DNA of 64,000 nucleotides from Fimenecus sp052273625. GTDB lineage: Bacteria; Bacillota; Clostridia; Oscillospirales; Acutalibacteraceae. The notes below the pieces were generated by a model. It worked only from the letters and a program-made list of their open reading frames with translations, was not told where the DNA came from and ran no database searches. This document shows positions 1 to 8,020 of the stretch, in pieces (position 1 is the stretch's first letter; each line of letters starts with the position of its first letter). Position numbers and translations under genes: made by a program. The stretch lies in the NCBI GenBank assembly GCA_052273625.1, contig DAVZHW010000002.1:1-64000 (forward strand), written 5' to 3'.

Positions 1-236
1 CAATAAGAACAGGCAGTCTTGGCGGCAGGCTTAGAACAGCTCGTTTACAGCGGAATGTCACCATTGCTTATTTATTTAATTGTCAAGGTCCGAATATAAA
101 CTGATGTAAATTGTGATTTTAGGTGCTCGTTGCTGATAGGTTTGGCAACGACATAAGTATCTCACCACTTACATCGAATATATCATAGCACATTAAAATG
201 TATATCGCAAATGTGCGATTTAAAATTTTGCACATA
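1..236. other. Left-edge region, no supported gene
   Basis: A reading frame is open from base 3 to a TGA near base 101 and would give 33 residues, but it has no visible start and no family I can name with confidence. It may be the tail of a gene or a conserved non-coding element. A short stem (CGTTGC/GCAACG) lies around 129-152. Nothing else can be supported here. Confidence 0.25.
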
Positions 237-265
237 AAAACGCCTTCCATATTGGAGGGCGTTTT
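237..265 (-). terminator. Rho-independent terminator, bidirectional
   Basis: A 13-bp stem (AAAACGCCTTCCA pairing with TGGAGGGCGTTTT, one G-T pair) has a 3-nt loop and T-runs on both strands. It lies just beyond the stop of the minus-strand HAAS-like gene and so ends the padR transcript. Confidence 0.85.
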
Positions 266-270
266 CTAAT

Positions 271-1038
271 TCAATAAAGGTTACCTTTTTCATCTGCATA
301 AAAGGTAATTTCTTTTTCTTCGGTTTTTTTGCCGTTCTGCACTACAAGTGTTAGGTGAACACTATTTTTTTCTTTAACAATGTCCTTGGTTTGTACTGTA
401 TATTTTTTATCAAGAACCTCAACAATAATTTGCGGTTCTTGATTTTGAATTTCAGATATAGAATCTGAAAGAGCAAGCGATGGATAGAAAAAGTTATTTG
501 TAACAGTAACTTTAAAAAGCAAATCATTCTTCTTGTTTCGATAGCAAATTTCCTTGGTCGCATTGGTTTGTTCAACTTCTGTCAAAAAGCGATAAGGATG
601 TTCCGGGTCATTTGCAATTGGAATAGTTCCGAAATACTTTTGTGATTCATCTTTAAGGTCAATGTTGTTTTTTTGATTGATTACAATATTTTCTGTATAA
701 CTTCCGGTGTTAGCAAGAGAAACTTCGTAAAAGAGAAAAACAAAAACGGCTGATAAAAATAGGATAATAGCTGTTACAACTGTAAAAATTATCTTTTTGT
801 TTTTCGTCTTTCTGTGTTTCGCAACAAGCGTTTCACCGCCTTCCTGCACTGCGAAGGATTCAGCAATTTCCGCTGCCGAACCAAACTGACGGCATAACTC
901 ATTGAAAGAAATATTTGTATTTTTTGAACAATATTCATTTACACTACTTGTAATATCTCGAAGATATTGTTTGCGCTGTGAAAAATCATGTGGAATGGCA
1001 TCGGAAACAGCGGTTAAGTATTTTTTCTTTTCATTCAT
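271..1038 (-). CDS. PadR-linked HAAS/DUF1700-like membrane protein
   Basis: Membrane protein of 255 residues, cotranscribed with the PadR regulator, whose stop overlaps this start by 8 bp. The N-terminal 60 residues (MNEKKKYLTAVSDAIPHDF...) look like the small helical HAAS domain found next to PadR repressors. One transmembrane helix follows at about residues 82-105 (IIFTVVTAIILFLSAVFVFLF), then an extracytoplasmic beta-rich domain ending at the stop. I take the internal ATG at 1038 as start because the longer frame would run deep into padR. PadR-HAAS pairs often control a neighbouring membrane or efflux function, and here the divergent ABC operon is the obvious candidate. The exact function is unknown. 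Confidence 0.75.
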   Translation of the reverse strand: MNEKKKYLTAVSDAIPHDFSQRKQYLRDITSSVNEYCSKNTNISFNELCRQFGSAAEIAESFAVQEGGETLVAKHRKTKNKKIIFTVVTAIILFLSAVFVFLFYEVSLANTGSYTENIVINQKNNIDLKDESQKYFGTIPIANDPEHPYRFLTEVEQTNATKEICYRNKKNDLLFKVTVTNNFFYPSLALSDSISEIQNQEPQIIVEVLDKKYTVQTKDIVKEKNSVHLTLVVQNGKKTEEKEITFYADEKGNLY

Positions 1039-1390
1039 TGTTATTATCCCCCAAAGCCAACTTGCTTGTTTCAAAAATCTTTTCAATGCCTTGTTGTACA
1101 GCCAAATAATCTGCACGAAGCTCCTTGAGCCGTTCAATGCCTGTCGGTGTAATACTATAATATATACGCGTCATTCTTTTTCCGACAAGTTTTTTTTCAT
1201 CTGCTACTAATTTATTATCGAGCAATTTGTATAATGTCGGATAAAGCGAGCCTTCCGGAATGTTAATGACGCCGTCGCTTCTTTCCAAAATGGATTGTGA
1301 CAACTGATATCCGTACATCGTTTCGTCATATAAAAGCATTAGTATCAGCATTTCGACAGAGCCTTTTTTAAAGTTACTACGGTTTTCCAA
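1031..1390 (-). CDS. PadR-family transcriptional regulator
   Basis: PadR-type winged-helix repressor of 119 residues, the usual length of the short PadR class. Typical features are visible: an N-terminal winged helix (VEMLILMLLYDETMYGYQL), the wing segment IPEGSLYPTLYKL, then RMTRIYYSITPTGIERLKEL and a C-terminal dimerization helix. The start is probably TTG at 1390, because AAGGAGG sits 8 nt upstream; a GTG at 1399 lies directly against that ribosome binding site. It is transcribed divergently from the secreted-protein/ABC operon, and a dyad that fits PadR operators overlaps its -35 box, so autoregulation and control of the divergent operon are likely. The inducer is unknown. Confidence 0.9.
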   Translation of the reverse strand: MENRSNFKKGSVEMLILMLLYDETMYGYQLSQSILERSDGVINIPEGSLYPTLYKLLDNKLVADEKKLVGKRMTRIYYSITPTGIERLKELRADYLAVQQGIEKIFETSKLALGDNNNE

Positions 1391-1415
1391 AAAGCACACC
1401 TCCTTGTTGTAAAAT

Positions 1416-1444
1416 AGTATAGCAAAAATAATTTTATTTGTAAA
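1416..1444 (-). promoter_or_regulatory. padR promoter
   Basis: On the minus strand TTTACA (1444-1439), a 17-nt spacer and TATACT (1421-1416) form a good sigma-A promoter ahead of the PadR gene. Confidence 0.7.
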
Positions 1445-1465
1445 TACATAAGAATATTATGTATT
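1443..1465. promoter_or_regulatory. Candidate PadR operator
   Basis: Perfect inverted repeat AATACATAA-GAATA-TTATGTATT. Known PadR sites carry the ATGT/ACAT half-site pattern, which is present here. The dyad overlaps the padR -35 box and ends 5 bp before the -35 box of the divergent promoter, so a bound repressor could block both. Confidence 0.65.
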
Positions 1466-1469
1466 AGTA

Positions 1470-1498
1470 TTGACAACATATATTTGATATGATATTAT
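1470..1498 (+). promoter_or_regulatory. Promoter of the secreted-protein/ABC operon
   Basis: TTGACA at 1470-1475, a 17-nt spacer, and TATTAT at 1493-1498. This is near consensus and is followed by a leader of about 80 nt before the first gene. Confidence 0.75.
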
Positions 1499-1586
1499 CA
1501 GGCCATAAGGTAACCCAACTCTGCGATTTATTACAGTTTTTGCAGTGCGCACTGTGGAATAAATAAAAAAGAGAGAAGGTCTAAAA

Positions 1587-2006
1587 ATGTCAAAATTAAA
1601 GAAAGCAAGTGCAATGCTGTTGGTTATGGCAGTATTTTCATCTGCATCCTCGGTTGGTGCTTTTGCGGCCAATAACCATGATACTGGGTATAGTTTTACT
1701 GTCGGTCAAGGTTGGCAAGCGCGGACAGAGTACAGAGAAAAAACAAATAACACCTCTGTTTATGTCAAAAGCTTATCCGGTCCTACCGTTACGTACTTCT
1801 ATGTTCTCGCACCGAACGGGAGCATTCAGAATTCCGGCAAAGGTGTTGCACCAATAAGTCCTGGGCAAGAACGCCGTATATTCAATCATGTTTATGAGAA
1901 TGGATGGTCTACGTGTGCATTAGCATCAATCAACAATCCATATTCTGGTCAATCTACCGGCGTATGGAGTCCTGACTCAGTTGGTAATGCTCCCCATGCC
2001 AACTAA
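1587..2006 (+). CDS. Small secreted protein, DUF2712/lactococcin 972-like
   Basis: Secreted protein of 139 residues. A Sec signal peptide is clear: KLKK, a hydrophobic core, and a probable cut after AFA near residue 27. The mature part of about 110 residues is rich in Ser, Thr, Asn, Gly and Tyr, has one Cys, and looks beta-structured, with a VTYFYVLAPNGS strand pattern. Size, composition and the linked ABC-2 permease/ATPase genes recall DUF2712 and lactococcin 972-type loci, but I do not see a decisive motif. It may be a secreted bacteriocin-like or envelope-active protein, with the downstream ABC system for export or immunity. A ribosome binding site (GAGAAGG) precedes the ATG. Confidence 0.55.
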   Translation: MSKLKKASAMLLVMAVFSSASSVGAFAANNHDTGYSFTVGQGWQARTEYREKTNNTSVYVKSLSGPTVTYFYVLAPNGSIQNSGKGVAPISPGQERRIFNHVYENGWSTCALASINNPYSGQSTGVWSPDSVGNAPHAN

Positions 2007-2030
2007 AATATCAATTTAATTTAAGCTATG

Positions 2031-2064
2031 GTAAGGTAGTGTTCTGCACTGCCTTACTGATTTT
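2031..2064 (+). terminator. Intercistronic hairpin, possible attenuator
   Basis: GTAAGGTAGTG pairs with CACTGCCTTAC, followed by a weak T-run (TGATTTT). It lies between the secreted protein and the lipoprotein gene and could partly terminate or stabilise the 5' transcript, giving more of the first product. Confidence 0.5.
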
Positions 2065-2081
2065 GAGAAAGGGTGTTGATT

Positions 2082-2759
2082 ATGAAAAAATGTTGTGTTT
2101 TTTTGTGCTTATTGCTGATTTCTACGATGCTTTCCGCCTGCACCTACACAGACGTCGAAAACAAATTAAAAAAAGTAATTATGCCAGGTAATGATGATAA
2201 AGTGGATATGAATAAATTTGCCCAACAGGCAAAGCCGGATGAAAATACTCAACTTAAACAAATCGGAGATGAAATTATCATCAACGACGGTATTGTGGAA
2301 TTATCCTATACTATTACAAAAGTGAGCGTCTATGATAATTTGAAAGCATCCGGAATTGATGAAGCAAAAGTTTGCGGATATGTTCCTGACAATGCAAAAC
2401 AGAATCTGTTTGTACTTGTAGATATTACAGTTAAAAACAAAAAGGTTATCCAACAGGTAGATGATTACAACATCGGTGTGTTTCATCTTATGAACAAAAC
2501 CCTGTTCGATTCTGACCCGTGGAAGCAGTCTTTGCCGGAGCTTACCTATTTCAGCAATGCAAAGAATAGCGGCTCGGAGTATTATCACTATACGCTCCCC
2601 GAAGGAGAAGAAATGCAGTGTCAACTTGGGTGGGTATTGCGAAATCCGATAGAAAATGCAGATGATTTGATATTACACATCGGCGCAGATATTTCCGCAA
2701 AAAACTATGTCCGACTGACAAAATCGCAGTCAGTCAATGAAGGGAGCGACCCGTCTTGA
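2082..2759 (+). CDS. Lipoprotein of the ABC operon (DUF5027/DUF4352-like)
   Basis: Predicted lipoprotein of 225 residues. The signal peptide MKKCCVFLCLLLISTMLSAC ends in a good lipobox (LSAC). After a charged linker, the body has alternating strands (IVELSYTITKVSVYDN, NLFVLVDITVKNKK, LILHIGADI) in the pattern of extracytoplasmic Ig-like DUF4352/DUF5027 proteins. I chose ATG 2082 rather than the TTG nine bases upstream because GAGAAAGGG fits it better. The stop overlaps the TTG start of the next permease, showing translational coupling. It probably serves as an accessory or sensor for the ABC exporter. The function is not established. Confidence 0.65.
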   Translation: MKKCCVFLCLLLISTMLSACTYTDVENKLKKVIMPGNDDKVDMNKFAQQAKPDENTQLKQIGDEIIINDGIVELSYTITKVSVYDNLKASGIDEAKVCGYVPDNAKQNLFVLVDITVKNKKVIQQVDDYNIGVFHLMNKTLFDSDPWKQSLPELTYFSNAKNSGSEYYHYTLPEGEEMQCQLGWVLRNPIENADDLILHIGADISAKNYVRLTKSQSVNEGSDPS

Positions 2760-3616
2760 AAAGCACCTTAAAAATCGAACTGAAAAAGGCTTTTCAAAAT
2801 AAGCTGTTTTGGATAACACTTCTGATTGCAAGCATCATTGCAACACTCAGTGCTATATACAATATTCAAGTTATGCAAGAGGAAAAGCAATATTATGCGA
2901 ATTCGGTTGCACAGTTTGGTGTTGAATCAATCAACCCGAATGCTCCGTTATACTCCTTGTTTAACCATTGGATCTGCGAAGATTTTTCTTCACTTTCTTC
3001 AACGATGTTTTTTATGCTGTTCCCGATTTTCGCCGTTTTGGGTTACGGCTGGTCGCTTTTTTCTGAACAAAAAAGCGGATATATCAAAAACGTTGTAACA
3101 AGGGTGTCAAAAAGGAACTATTTCCTTTCTAAATATATTGCCACTTTTCTTTCGGGTGGCGCTATCGTTTCTATTCCTGTTATTTTCAACTTCCTGTTGG
3201 TTTCAATGTTTGTTCCGGCGGTAAAACCCGATGTTTTTTATGATATAGGATGGACTGTCAACACGAATTCAATGTTTTCGGAGTGTTTTTACAGCCGACC
3301 TTTCCTATATGTGTTCCTGCGGATTTTGGTTGTGTTTCTGTTCAGCGGTGCGATGGCAACTATAAGCTATGCGCTTGCCTTTTTCATCCGCAACCGTTTT
3401 GCGGTGATACTTCTCCCGTTTTTAGGCGTTCTTGCCTTGCATTTCGGGCAGTATCTTCTTCGGGACGCATCGTCTGAACTGTCTCCGATTTATCTTTTAG
3501 GCGGATATGGATTTAATACCAAAAGGCTGTGGGCTGTTATTTTGGAGCTTGGCGTAATTTTAATCCCAACCTTCCTGCTTGCGCTTCTTAAAGGGGGGAA
3601 GGATGATGTTTTTTAA
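2756..3616 (+). CDS. ABC-2 type permease, subunit 1
   Basis: Integral membrane protein of 286 residues with about six predicted helices, near residues 17-35, 80-100, 120-145, 185-210, 215-235 and 258-280. The long soluble segment after helix 1 (MQEEKQYYANSV...) is typical of ABC-2 exporters. It starts at TTG 2756, overlapping the previous stop, and its end overlaps the next permease start. It pairs with the second permease and the ATPase at 4.6 kb as one exporter. Confidence 0.75.
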   Translation: MKSTLKIELKKAFQNKLFWITLLIASIIATLSAIYNIQVMQEEKQYYANSVAQFGVESINPNAPLYSLFNHWICEDFSSLSSTMFFMLFPIFAVLGYGWSLFSEQKSGYIKNVVTRVSKRNYFLSKYIATFLSGGAIVSIPVIFNFLLVSMFVPAVKPDVFYDIGWTVNTNSMFSECFYSRPFLYVFLRILVVFLFSGAMATISYALAFFIRNRFAVILLPFLGVLALHFGQYLLRDASSELSPIYLLGGYGFNTKRLWAVILELGVILIPTFLLALLKGGKDDVF

Positions 3617-4457
3617 GTTACTGCGGTACGATTGTAAGGTTGGTATTGTTTACCACTACAAAAAGCTGATGGCCGCTTTGGTGCTGTTCATTTGTGTCTA
3701 TTTGGACTGCTTTATGCAGTTTCGGGGCTATGCGACACTTGACACGCCGTTTACGGTAGAAAATACGCTCGGCAATACCTTGCTGTATATTTTCGCCGGA
3801 ATTCAGGAGTATGACCCACAGATAGATACGCAGTTTATTTTCCCGGCTGTTTGGATGCTTCTCTATTTGGTGCTTGCCTATTTCACCTTGTATTATCCAT
3901 ACAATGATTTGGAAGAAAGCGGACAGAATATTCTTCTTCGTTCGGGTGGAAGACGACTTTGGTGGACTTCCAAATGCCTTTGGAACATCTGCACGGTTGT
4001 ACTGTTTTTCCTGATGGGTTGGGCTGTTATTATTACGGCTTGTCTGATACAAGGCATTCCGTTGTCAATGGAACTGTCACGGAATATCAATATGCTGTTA
4101 GAAATGCGTATCACATCGCCGTTTTTATATCCGACAGAATTAGCTTTTGAAATTCTTGTACTGCCACCGCTTGTGATGATTGCCGTTAATCTGATGCAGA
4201 TGACCTTGTCTTTGTTCGTCCGCCCGATTTACAGTTATATCATCACAGGAGCATTGCTATTGGCATCAGCCTATTATCAGTCGCCGTTTTTAATCGGAAA
4301 TTACGCAATGCCGATACGCTCAAGCCGTATGGTTGAAAACGGTGTCAATCCGATATACGGTGTTTTGCTTTCGGTTGGGATTGTCACAATTTCATATCTT
4401 GCCGGTCTGCTTTATTTTAAGCGGTACGATATTCTCAGAAAAGGAAACGAAAGCTAA
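3603..4457 (+). CDS. ABC-2 type permease, subunit 2
   Basis: Membrane protein of 284 residues with about six hydrophobic helices (KLMAALVLFICVYL near the N-terminus, IFPAVWMLLYLVLAY, VLFFLMGWAVIITACL, LPPLVMIAVNL, YSYIITGALLLASA and VGIVTISYLAGLLY). It starts at ATG 3603 or 3606 after a strong GGGGGGAAGG ribosome binding site and overlaps the first permease by 14 bp. The arrangement suggests a heterodimeric membrane channel. Confidence 0.7.
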   Translation: MMFFKLLRYDCKVGIVYHYKKLMAALVLFICVYLDCFMQFRGYATLDTPFTVENTLGNTLLYIFAGIQEYDPQIDTQFIFPAVWMLLYLVLAYFTLYYPYNDLEESGQNILLRSGGRRLWWTSKCLWNICTVVLFFLMGWAVIITACLIQGIPLSMELSRNINMLLEMRITSPFLYPTELAFEILVLPPLVMIAVNLMQMTLSLFVRPIYSYIITGALLLASAYYQSPFLIGNYAMPIRSSRMVENGVNPIYGVLLSVGIVTISYLAGLLYFKRYDILRKGNES

Positions 4458-4465
4458 AAGGAATA

Positions 4466-4561
4466 TTCGTGTGAAAAATCACACTATTCACATAATTATA
4501 ATGCCCTCAAAATTTGCCTTTGACAAAATTTTGAGATGGCAGTAATCACCATCTCGCCTGT
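4466..4561. other. Hairpin cluster between permease and ATPase genes
   Basis: Three consecutive short inverted repeats occur: GTGTGA/TCACAC, CTCAAAATT/AATTTTGAG and AGATGG/CCATCT. None has a clear terminal T-run. They could stabilise mRNA segments or attenuate the ATPase message. They split the operon, which elsewhere has overlapping genes. Confidence 0.4.
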
Positions 4562-4630
4562 TCAGGTAACGCAGGTTAAACGGTGATATTTAATAAACTA
4601 TTTGTTGTCTGAAAGGTTATGGTGATCGTT

Positions 4631-5287
4631 ATGGCACAGATTGAGATAAAGAATGTTACAAAAATTATTAAACACAATACCGTAATCGACAATGTCAGTC
4701 TGACGGTAAATTCCGGAAAAATTACCGGGCTGAAAGGCGTGAACGGTTCGGGCAAGACGATGCTAATGCGATTGGTATCGGGGCTTATCTTACCGACTTC
4801 GGGGGAAATCATAATCGATGGCGAAACGCTCGGAAAGGATATCACTTTCCCACGCAGTATTGGTACGTTGATTGAAAACCCCGCATTTTTAGATAATTAT
4901 TCGGGATTTCAAAATTTAAAGCTGTTGGCTTCCATTCAGGGGAAAATCAGCGATGAAGAAATCAGAGAGGCAATCATAGCGGTTGAACTGAATCCTGACG
5001 ATAAGAAAAAATTTCGTAAATATTCTCTCGGGATGAAACAGCGACTCGGGATTGCCGCCGCCGTGATGGAACATCCCGATATTATCATTTTAGACGAACC
5101 CACCAATGCCTTGGACAGCGACGGTGTGCAGATGGTAAAACGGATTTTGCAGAAAGAAAAGGAGCGTGGAGCTCTGATTTTGATTTCCTGTCACGATTTG
5201 GATATTTTGAAAGAACTGTCCGATGTGATTTATCTGATGAATGCCGGAAGACTGTCTTCCTATGCGGATAAGGAGGATGCGCAATGA
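4631..5287 (+). CDS. ABC transporter ATP-binding protein
   Basis: Nucleotide-binding subunit of 218 residues. Walker A is GVNGSGKTM, the signature is YSLGMKQRLGIA, and Walker B is IIILDEPTNALD, followed by the H-loop SCHDLD. The short length with no extension fits an ABC-2 exporter ATPase. Several in-frame starts exist (ATG 4619, GTG 4622, ATG 4631); I prefer 4631 because homologues usually begin MAQIEIKN. The last ATGA overlaps the next gene. Confidence 0.9.
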   Translation: MAQIEIKNVTKIIKHNTVIDNVSLTVNSGKITGLKGVNGSGKTMLMRLVSGLILPTSGEIIIDGETLGKDITFPRSIGTLIENPAFLDNYSGFQNLKLLASIQGKISDEEIREAIIAVELNPDDKKKFRKYSLGMKQRLGIAAAVMEHPDIIILDEPTNALDSDGVQMVKRILQKEKERGALILISCHDLDILKELSDVIYLMNAGRLSSYADKEDAQ

Positions 5288-5880
5288 AAAAAAGGCTCAA
5301 AGTTATAGTGCCGATTGTTCTTACTTTATGTTTTGTTGCAGTATGGGGGTTTCGATTTCACACAGTCAACGCAGAGACAAAGCCAACACCTGTCAAGGTT
5401 TATAAAATGGGAGAGCCTGCGCCGTATGAAAAGGATTTCTTTCATTTTGCAGATGAAGGACTTGACGGATATGTGCTTACTGTGAAATCTGCAAAGCTGA
5501 TGACTTACAAGGACTTTGCTGAATTGCACGGACAGACGGAGGATTTTATTCCGGAAAATGAGATTCGACCGACTTATGTTTATGATGTAGAGGTGTATAT
5601 ACAAAATCACAAAACGGAAGATGAAATGAAAGGAATCGACCTTGTAAATTCACGCTTGGTTTCAGCGAATGCATCTATGCAGGTAAACAGCAGACTTTTT
5701 GGCCTTCTATATCCGCATTTGGATGGAAATATGGGGTTTTCCTTAAAACCAAACTCCGATATGACGATGCATCTGCCCTATGCGGAATATGAGGAAACAA
5801 GCAAAGAAAAAATTTTATCAAGAGATTATTCCTTGCTTATGACAATGTATCCGACAAAGAAAATGATAGCCATTCAGTAA
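5284..5880 (+). CDS. Extracytoplasmic protein of the ABC operon (DUF5028-like)
   Basis: Protein of 198 residues with an N-terminal membrane anchor or signal (MKKRLKVIVPIVLTLCFVAVWGF) and a beta-rich outside domain. It has the same general plan as the lipoprotein at the start of the operon (a GYVLTVKSAKL strand, then YVYDVEVYIQNHK), so both are probably Ig-like accessory proteins. The start overlaps the ATPase stop (ATGA). A strong terminator follows, making this the last gene. No catalytic motif is seen. Confidence 0.6.
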   Translation: MKKRLKVIVPIVLTLCFVAVWGFRFHTVNAETKPTPVKVYKMGEPAPYEKDFFHFADEGLDGYVLTVKSAKLMTYKDFAELHGQTEDFIPENEIRPTYVYDVEVYIQNHKTEDEMKGIDLVNSRLVSANASMQVNSRLFGLLYPHLDGNMGFSLKPNSDMTMHLPYAEYEETSKEKILSRDYSLLMTMYPTKKMIAIQ

Positions 5881-5898
5881 AAAATATTCTTATAAAAG

Positions 5899-5943
5899 AA
5901 AAAAGCTGTTGCGATTGTTTTTACGCAATCGCAACAGCTTTTT
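5899..5943 (+). terminator. Operon terminator
   Basis: A long stem of about 19 bp (AAAAAGCTGTTGCGATTG with its complement) has a short loop and T-runs on both sides. It ends the ABC operon and can also stop transcription from the IS30 remnant on the other strand. Confidence 0.9.
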
Positions 5944-5978
5944 ATGCTTAAGAAATCCACCCCAACGGGTCAACATTG

Positions 5979-6440
5979 TTAATTCGATAAGGTTTGCGTT
6001 GTAACTGTTTGCTCAAAAAGGTTAAGTCTTTTTGCATTTCCGGCAGCTGCGTCTAACGACCATAGCTTATCAGACTTAACTTGTTGCTCTACATAGTTCA
6101 AAAAATCTCGACATTCAATTATTTTGCATTTTCTTCCGCAATGCGAACGGTTTTCATTATATGCACGCTGACCTACATCAGCGAAATAGGCAAGTTCGGT
6201 TTGGTAAATCGGGATATTGGCATCTTTTTTTGTTGTCTTTATTTCTTTACGTTGTTCAACAGAACCTCGTTTAATTTCTTTTCTTATGGTTGTTATGCTG
6301 CGGTTCAGCATTCTTGCAATTTGCTTCTTCGGAGTTTTATTTCTTAATAATCTCTCAATCAATTCTCTTTCTGCTTCGTTTATATGCGTATATTTCTTGT
6401 TACGAATTTCATCCATTTCACTATTCACCATCACACTCAA
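5979..6440 (-). pseudogene. Truncated IS30-family transposase
   Basis: The 153 residues match only the front of an IS30 transposase. There is a HTH (EAERELIERLLRNKTPKKQIARMLNRSITTIRKEIKRG), a Cys-containing segment (CGRKCKI), and then KLWSLDAAAGNAKRLNLF, which is where the central part of IS30 enzymes begins. The frame stops after TLSN, far short of the usual 320-400 residues, and the DDE catalytic domain is missing. No matching inverted repeats are recognisable. It is a relic of insertion between the ABC operon and the mobilizable element. Confidence 0.8.
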
Positions 6441-6981
6441 AAATTGATTAATTGTAACATTTTTTCAATTAGTGGCAAATTAGGTAGGGGGTCAGCTTAT
6501 TTTTTAATTGATAAAAAAATAGTTCTCTTGTATAATGATTGCAAATGCTTGACGAATTTTTGTTATAGTGGTAAAATGAGAATAAGCAATTAAATATCGC
6601 CATAAAATATTTTCATTCTTTATTTATCTAATTGTTAAAAAAATTTCCGTGGCGCTTGGCTTTGAATTTCAAGCCGTTACATACATAGGCAAATAAATTA
6701 AGTGAGAGAATTCCTCTCGCCTTTATTCGTTTATGTATGTGACGGCTTTTTGTTTTGCCTGAAAATATTTTTTTGATTTTGGTTTACAAAATGTAGATAA
6801 CTGTCCTAATAAGTATAGGAATATTTTTCAGAGGCTAAAAATTGCTTGCGAGTAAGGAAACAAATGAGGATATTTTTGAAATCAGTTTCAAAATGCGTTT
6901 CAACTTTCCTATACAAGTGAGAAATTTTTTTTGCTCAAAATAAAAGTAGGTGTGCAAGAGAGAATTGAGAGGAGAATGCAA
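6441..6981. other. Intergenic region with long leader hairpin
   Basis: No gene is supported in this 540-nt AT-rich stretch. At 6671-6748 AAGCCGTTACATACATA pairs with a 17-nt complement carrying one G-T pair. A second stem (GAGAG/CTCTC) sits inside, and a T-rich tail follows. The structure lies upstream of the first gene of the mobilizable element and may be a terminator or attenuating leader that insulates it. Confidence 0.5.
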
Positions 6982-7311
6982 ATGAACAAAAATTTCTTTA
7001 TGCTCGACAACAATGTTTTTAATTTGAAATTGGACGCGTATGAGTTTCAGATTTATGCGTATCTTGTTTCGTGCGCGGGGAAGGACGGAGAATGTTGGCC
7101 GAGCTACAATACTATGGCGCGGTTGCTCGGAATGTCTACGAACACGATCATCAAAAAGATTGATTCGCTGATTAGGAAAAGGCTCATTCAAAAAGTCAAC
7201 ACCACAATGAAAAGTAAAAATGGTAATGTTCGAACGAGTAATAATCACTATATCATTCTGCCTTTTGAGGAAGCGTGGAATGAGCATTTTAGATTTTCGC
7301 CTACTGCATAG
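6982..7311 (+). CDS. HTH protein, Rep-like, of the small element
   Basis: DNA-binding protein of 109 residues with a winged HTH of the HTH_36 type (LDAYEFQIYAYLVSC, then CWPSYNTMARLLGMSTNTIIKKIDSLIRKRLI). Such domains form the N-terminus of replication initiators and also occur alone in mobilizable elements. The protein is short, so it is either a stand-alone regulator or a minimal initiator. The start at ATG 6982 is set by GAGAGGAG, 7 nt upstream. It precedes the oriT-like region and mobC. Confidence 0.7.
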   Translation: MNKNFFMLDNNVFNLKLDAYEFQIYAYLVSCAGKDGECWPSYNTMARLLGMSTNTIIKKIDSLIRKRLIQKVNTTMKSKNGNVRTSNNHYIILPFEEAWNEHFRFSPTA

Positions 7312-7711
7312 AATTAAGTACCCCTATACTCGTAGTGCTGGGGAATAAATAAACAAGACTAAGTAGAACAAAGAAACGCATATTCGGTCGCAGTAGGTCT
7401 TTACACTACCAAACATTTTGAAATCGTTTTATGCCACATAGTCAAGTGGTTTGTGCGAGCTAAAATACGAAATAAGGAAAGTAATCGCCCGTACCGTGAA
7501 AACGCAAATTTGAGCGTTTGTGAGCAAATGTGAAGCATATGTAGAACAACTGAAAAGCTCATTCGGAAAGGCGCAAAGCACCGATTTGCATCCGTCAGCA
7601 ATGCTGACGGTATATGCGAGTTTCGTCTTTGTATTACACCGAGCCTTGCTCGGCGTATACAAAGACATTGGGCTAAGCCCAAACCCCTATCTTTTGAAAG
7701 GAAGCCTATCT
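7312..7711 (+). other. oriT-like region of the small element
   Basis: No gene is supported in these 400 nt. A cluster of stems lies just before mobC: CCGTCAGC/GCTGACGG (7592-7610), an outer GTCTTTGTAT/ATACAAAGAC enclosing CCGAGC/GCTCGG (7625-7666), and TTGGGCT/AGCCCAA (7668-7682). Dense inverted repeats directly upstream of mobC and a MOBP relaxase are typical of a transfer origin. The nick site was not determined. Confidence 0.55.
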
Positions 7712-8020
7712 ATGGAAACAAAGCGAACGGAAATCTTGAACTTCCGTGTTACTACGGATGAAAAGCGTAAAATCGAATCGCTGGCAAATATCAAGTACGA
7801 CTGCCTTGCGCCGTATTTACGGGATTGTGCGTTGCAAAAAGATATAACGGTCATCCCCGGAATTGTCGGTGTTGAGGATGAATTAAGGCGAATAGGAAAT
7901 AATCTGAATCAATTAACGCGCGCTGTGAATAGCGGTATTTGTTCTGCTGTTGATTTGCGTGAAATGCGAATGGATGTGGCGAAAATATGGCAATCGTTAA
8001 ACTTACTGCTGGAAAAATAA
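7712..8020 (+). CDS. mobC: MobC-family relaxosome accessory protein
   Basis: Protein of 102 residues with the MobC signature LRRIGNNLNQLTRAVNSG in its C-terminal half and a ribbon-helix-helix-like N-terminus (ILNFRVTTDEKRKIESLA). MobC binds oriT and helps the relaxase nick DNA. I use ATG 7712, after GAAAGGA. The longer upstream frame would run through the oriT hairpins. The end overlaps the relaxase start by 34 bp. Confidence 0.85.
   Translation: METKRTEILNFRVTTDEKRKIESLANIKYDCLAPYLRDCALQKDITVIPGIVGVEDELRRIGNNLNQLTRAVNSGICSAVDLREMRMDVAKIWQSLNLLLEK

Noticed and set aside
5979..6440. Active IS30 insertion sequence
   Set aside because: The catalytic DDE domain is missing and no paired inverted repeats were recognised.
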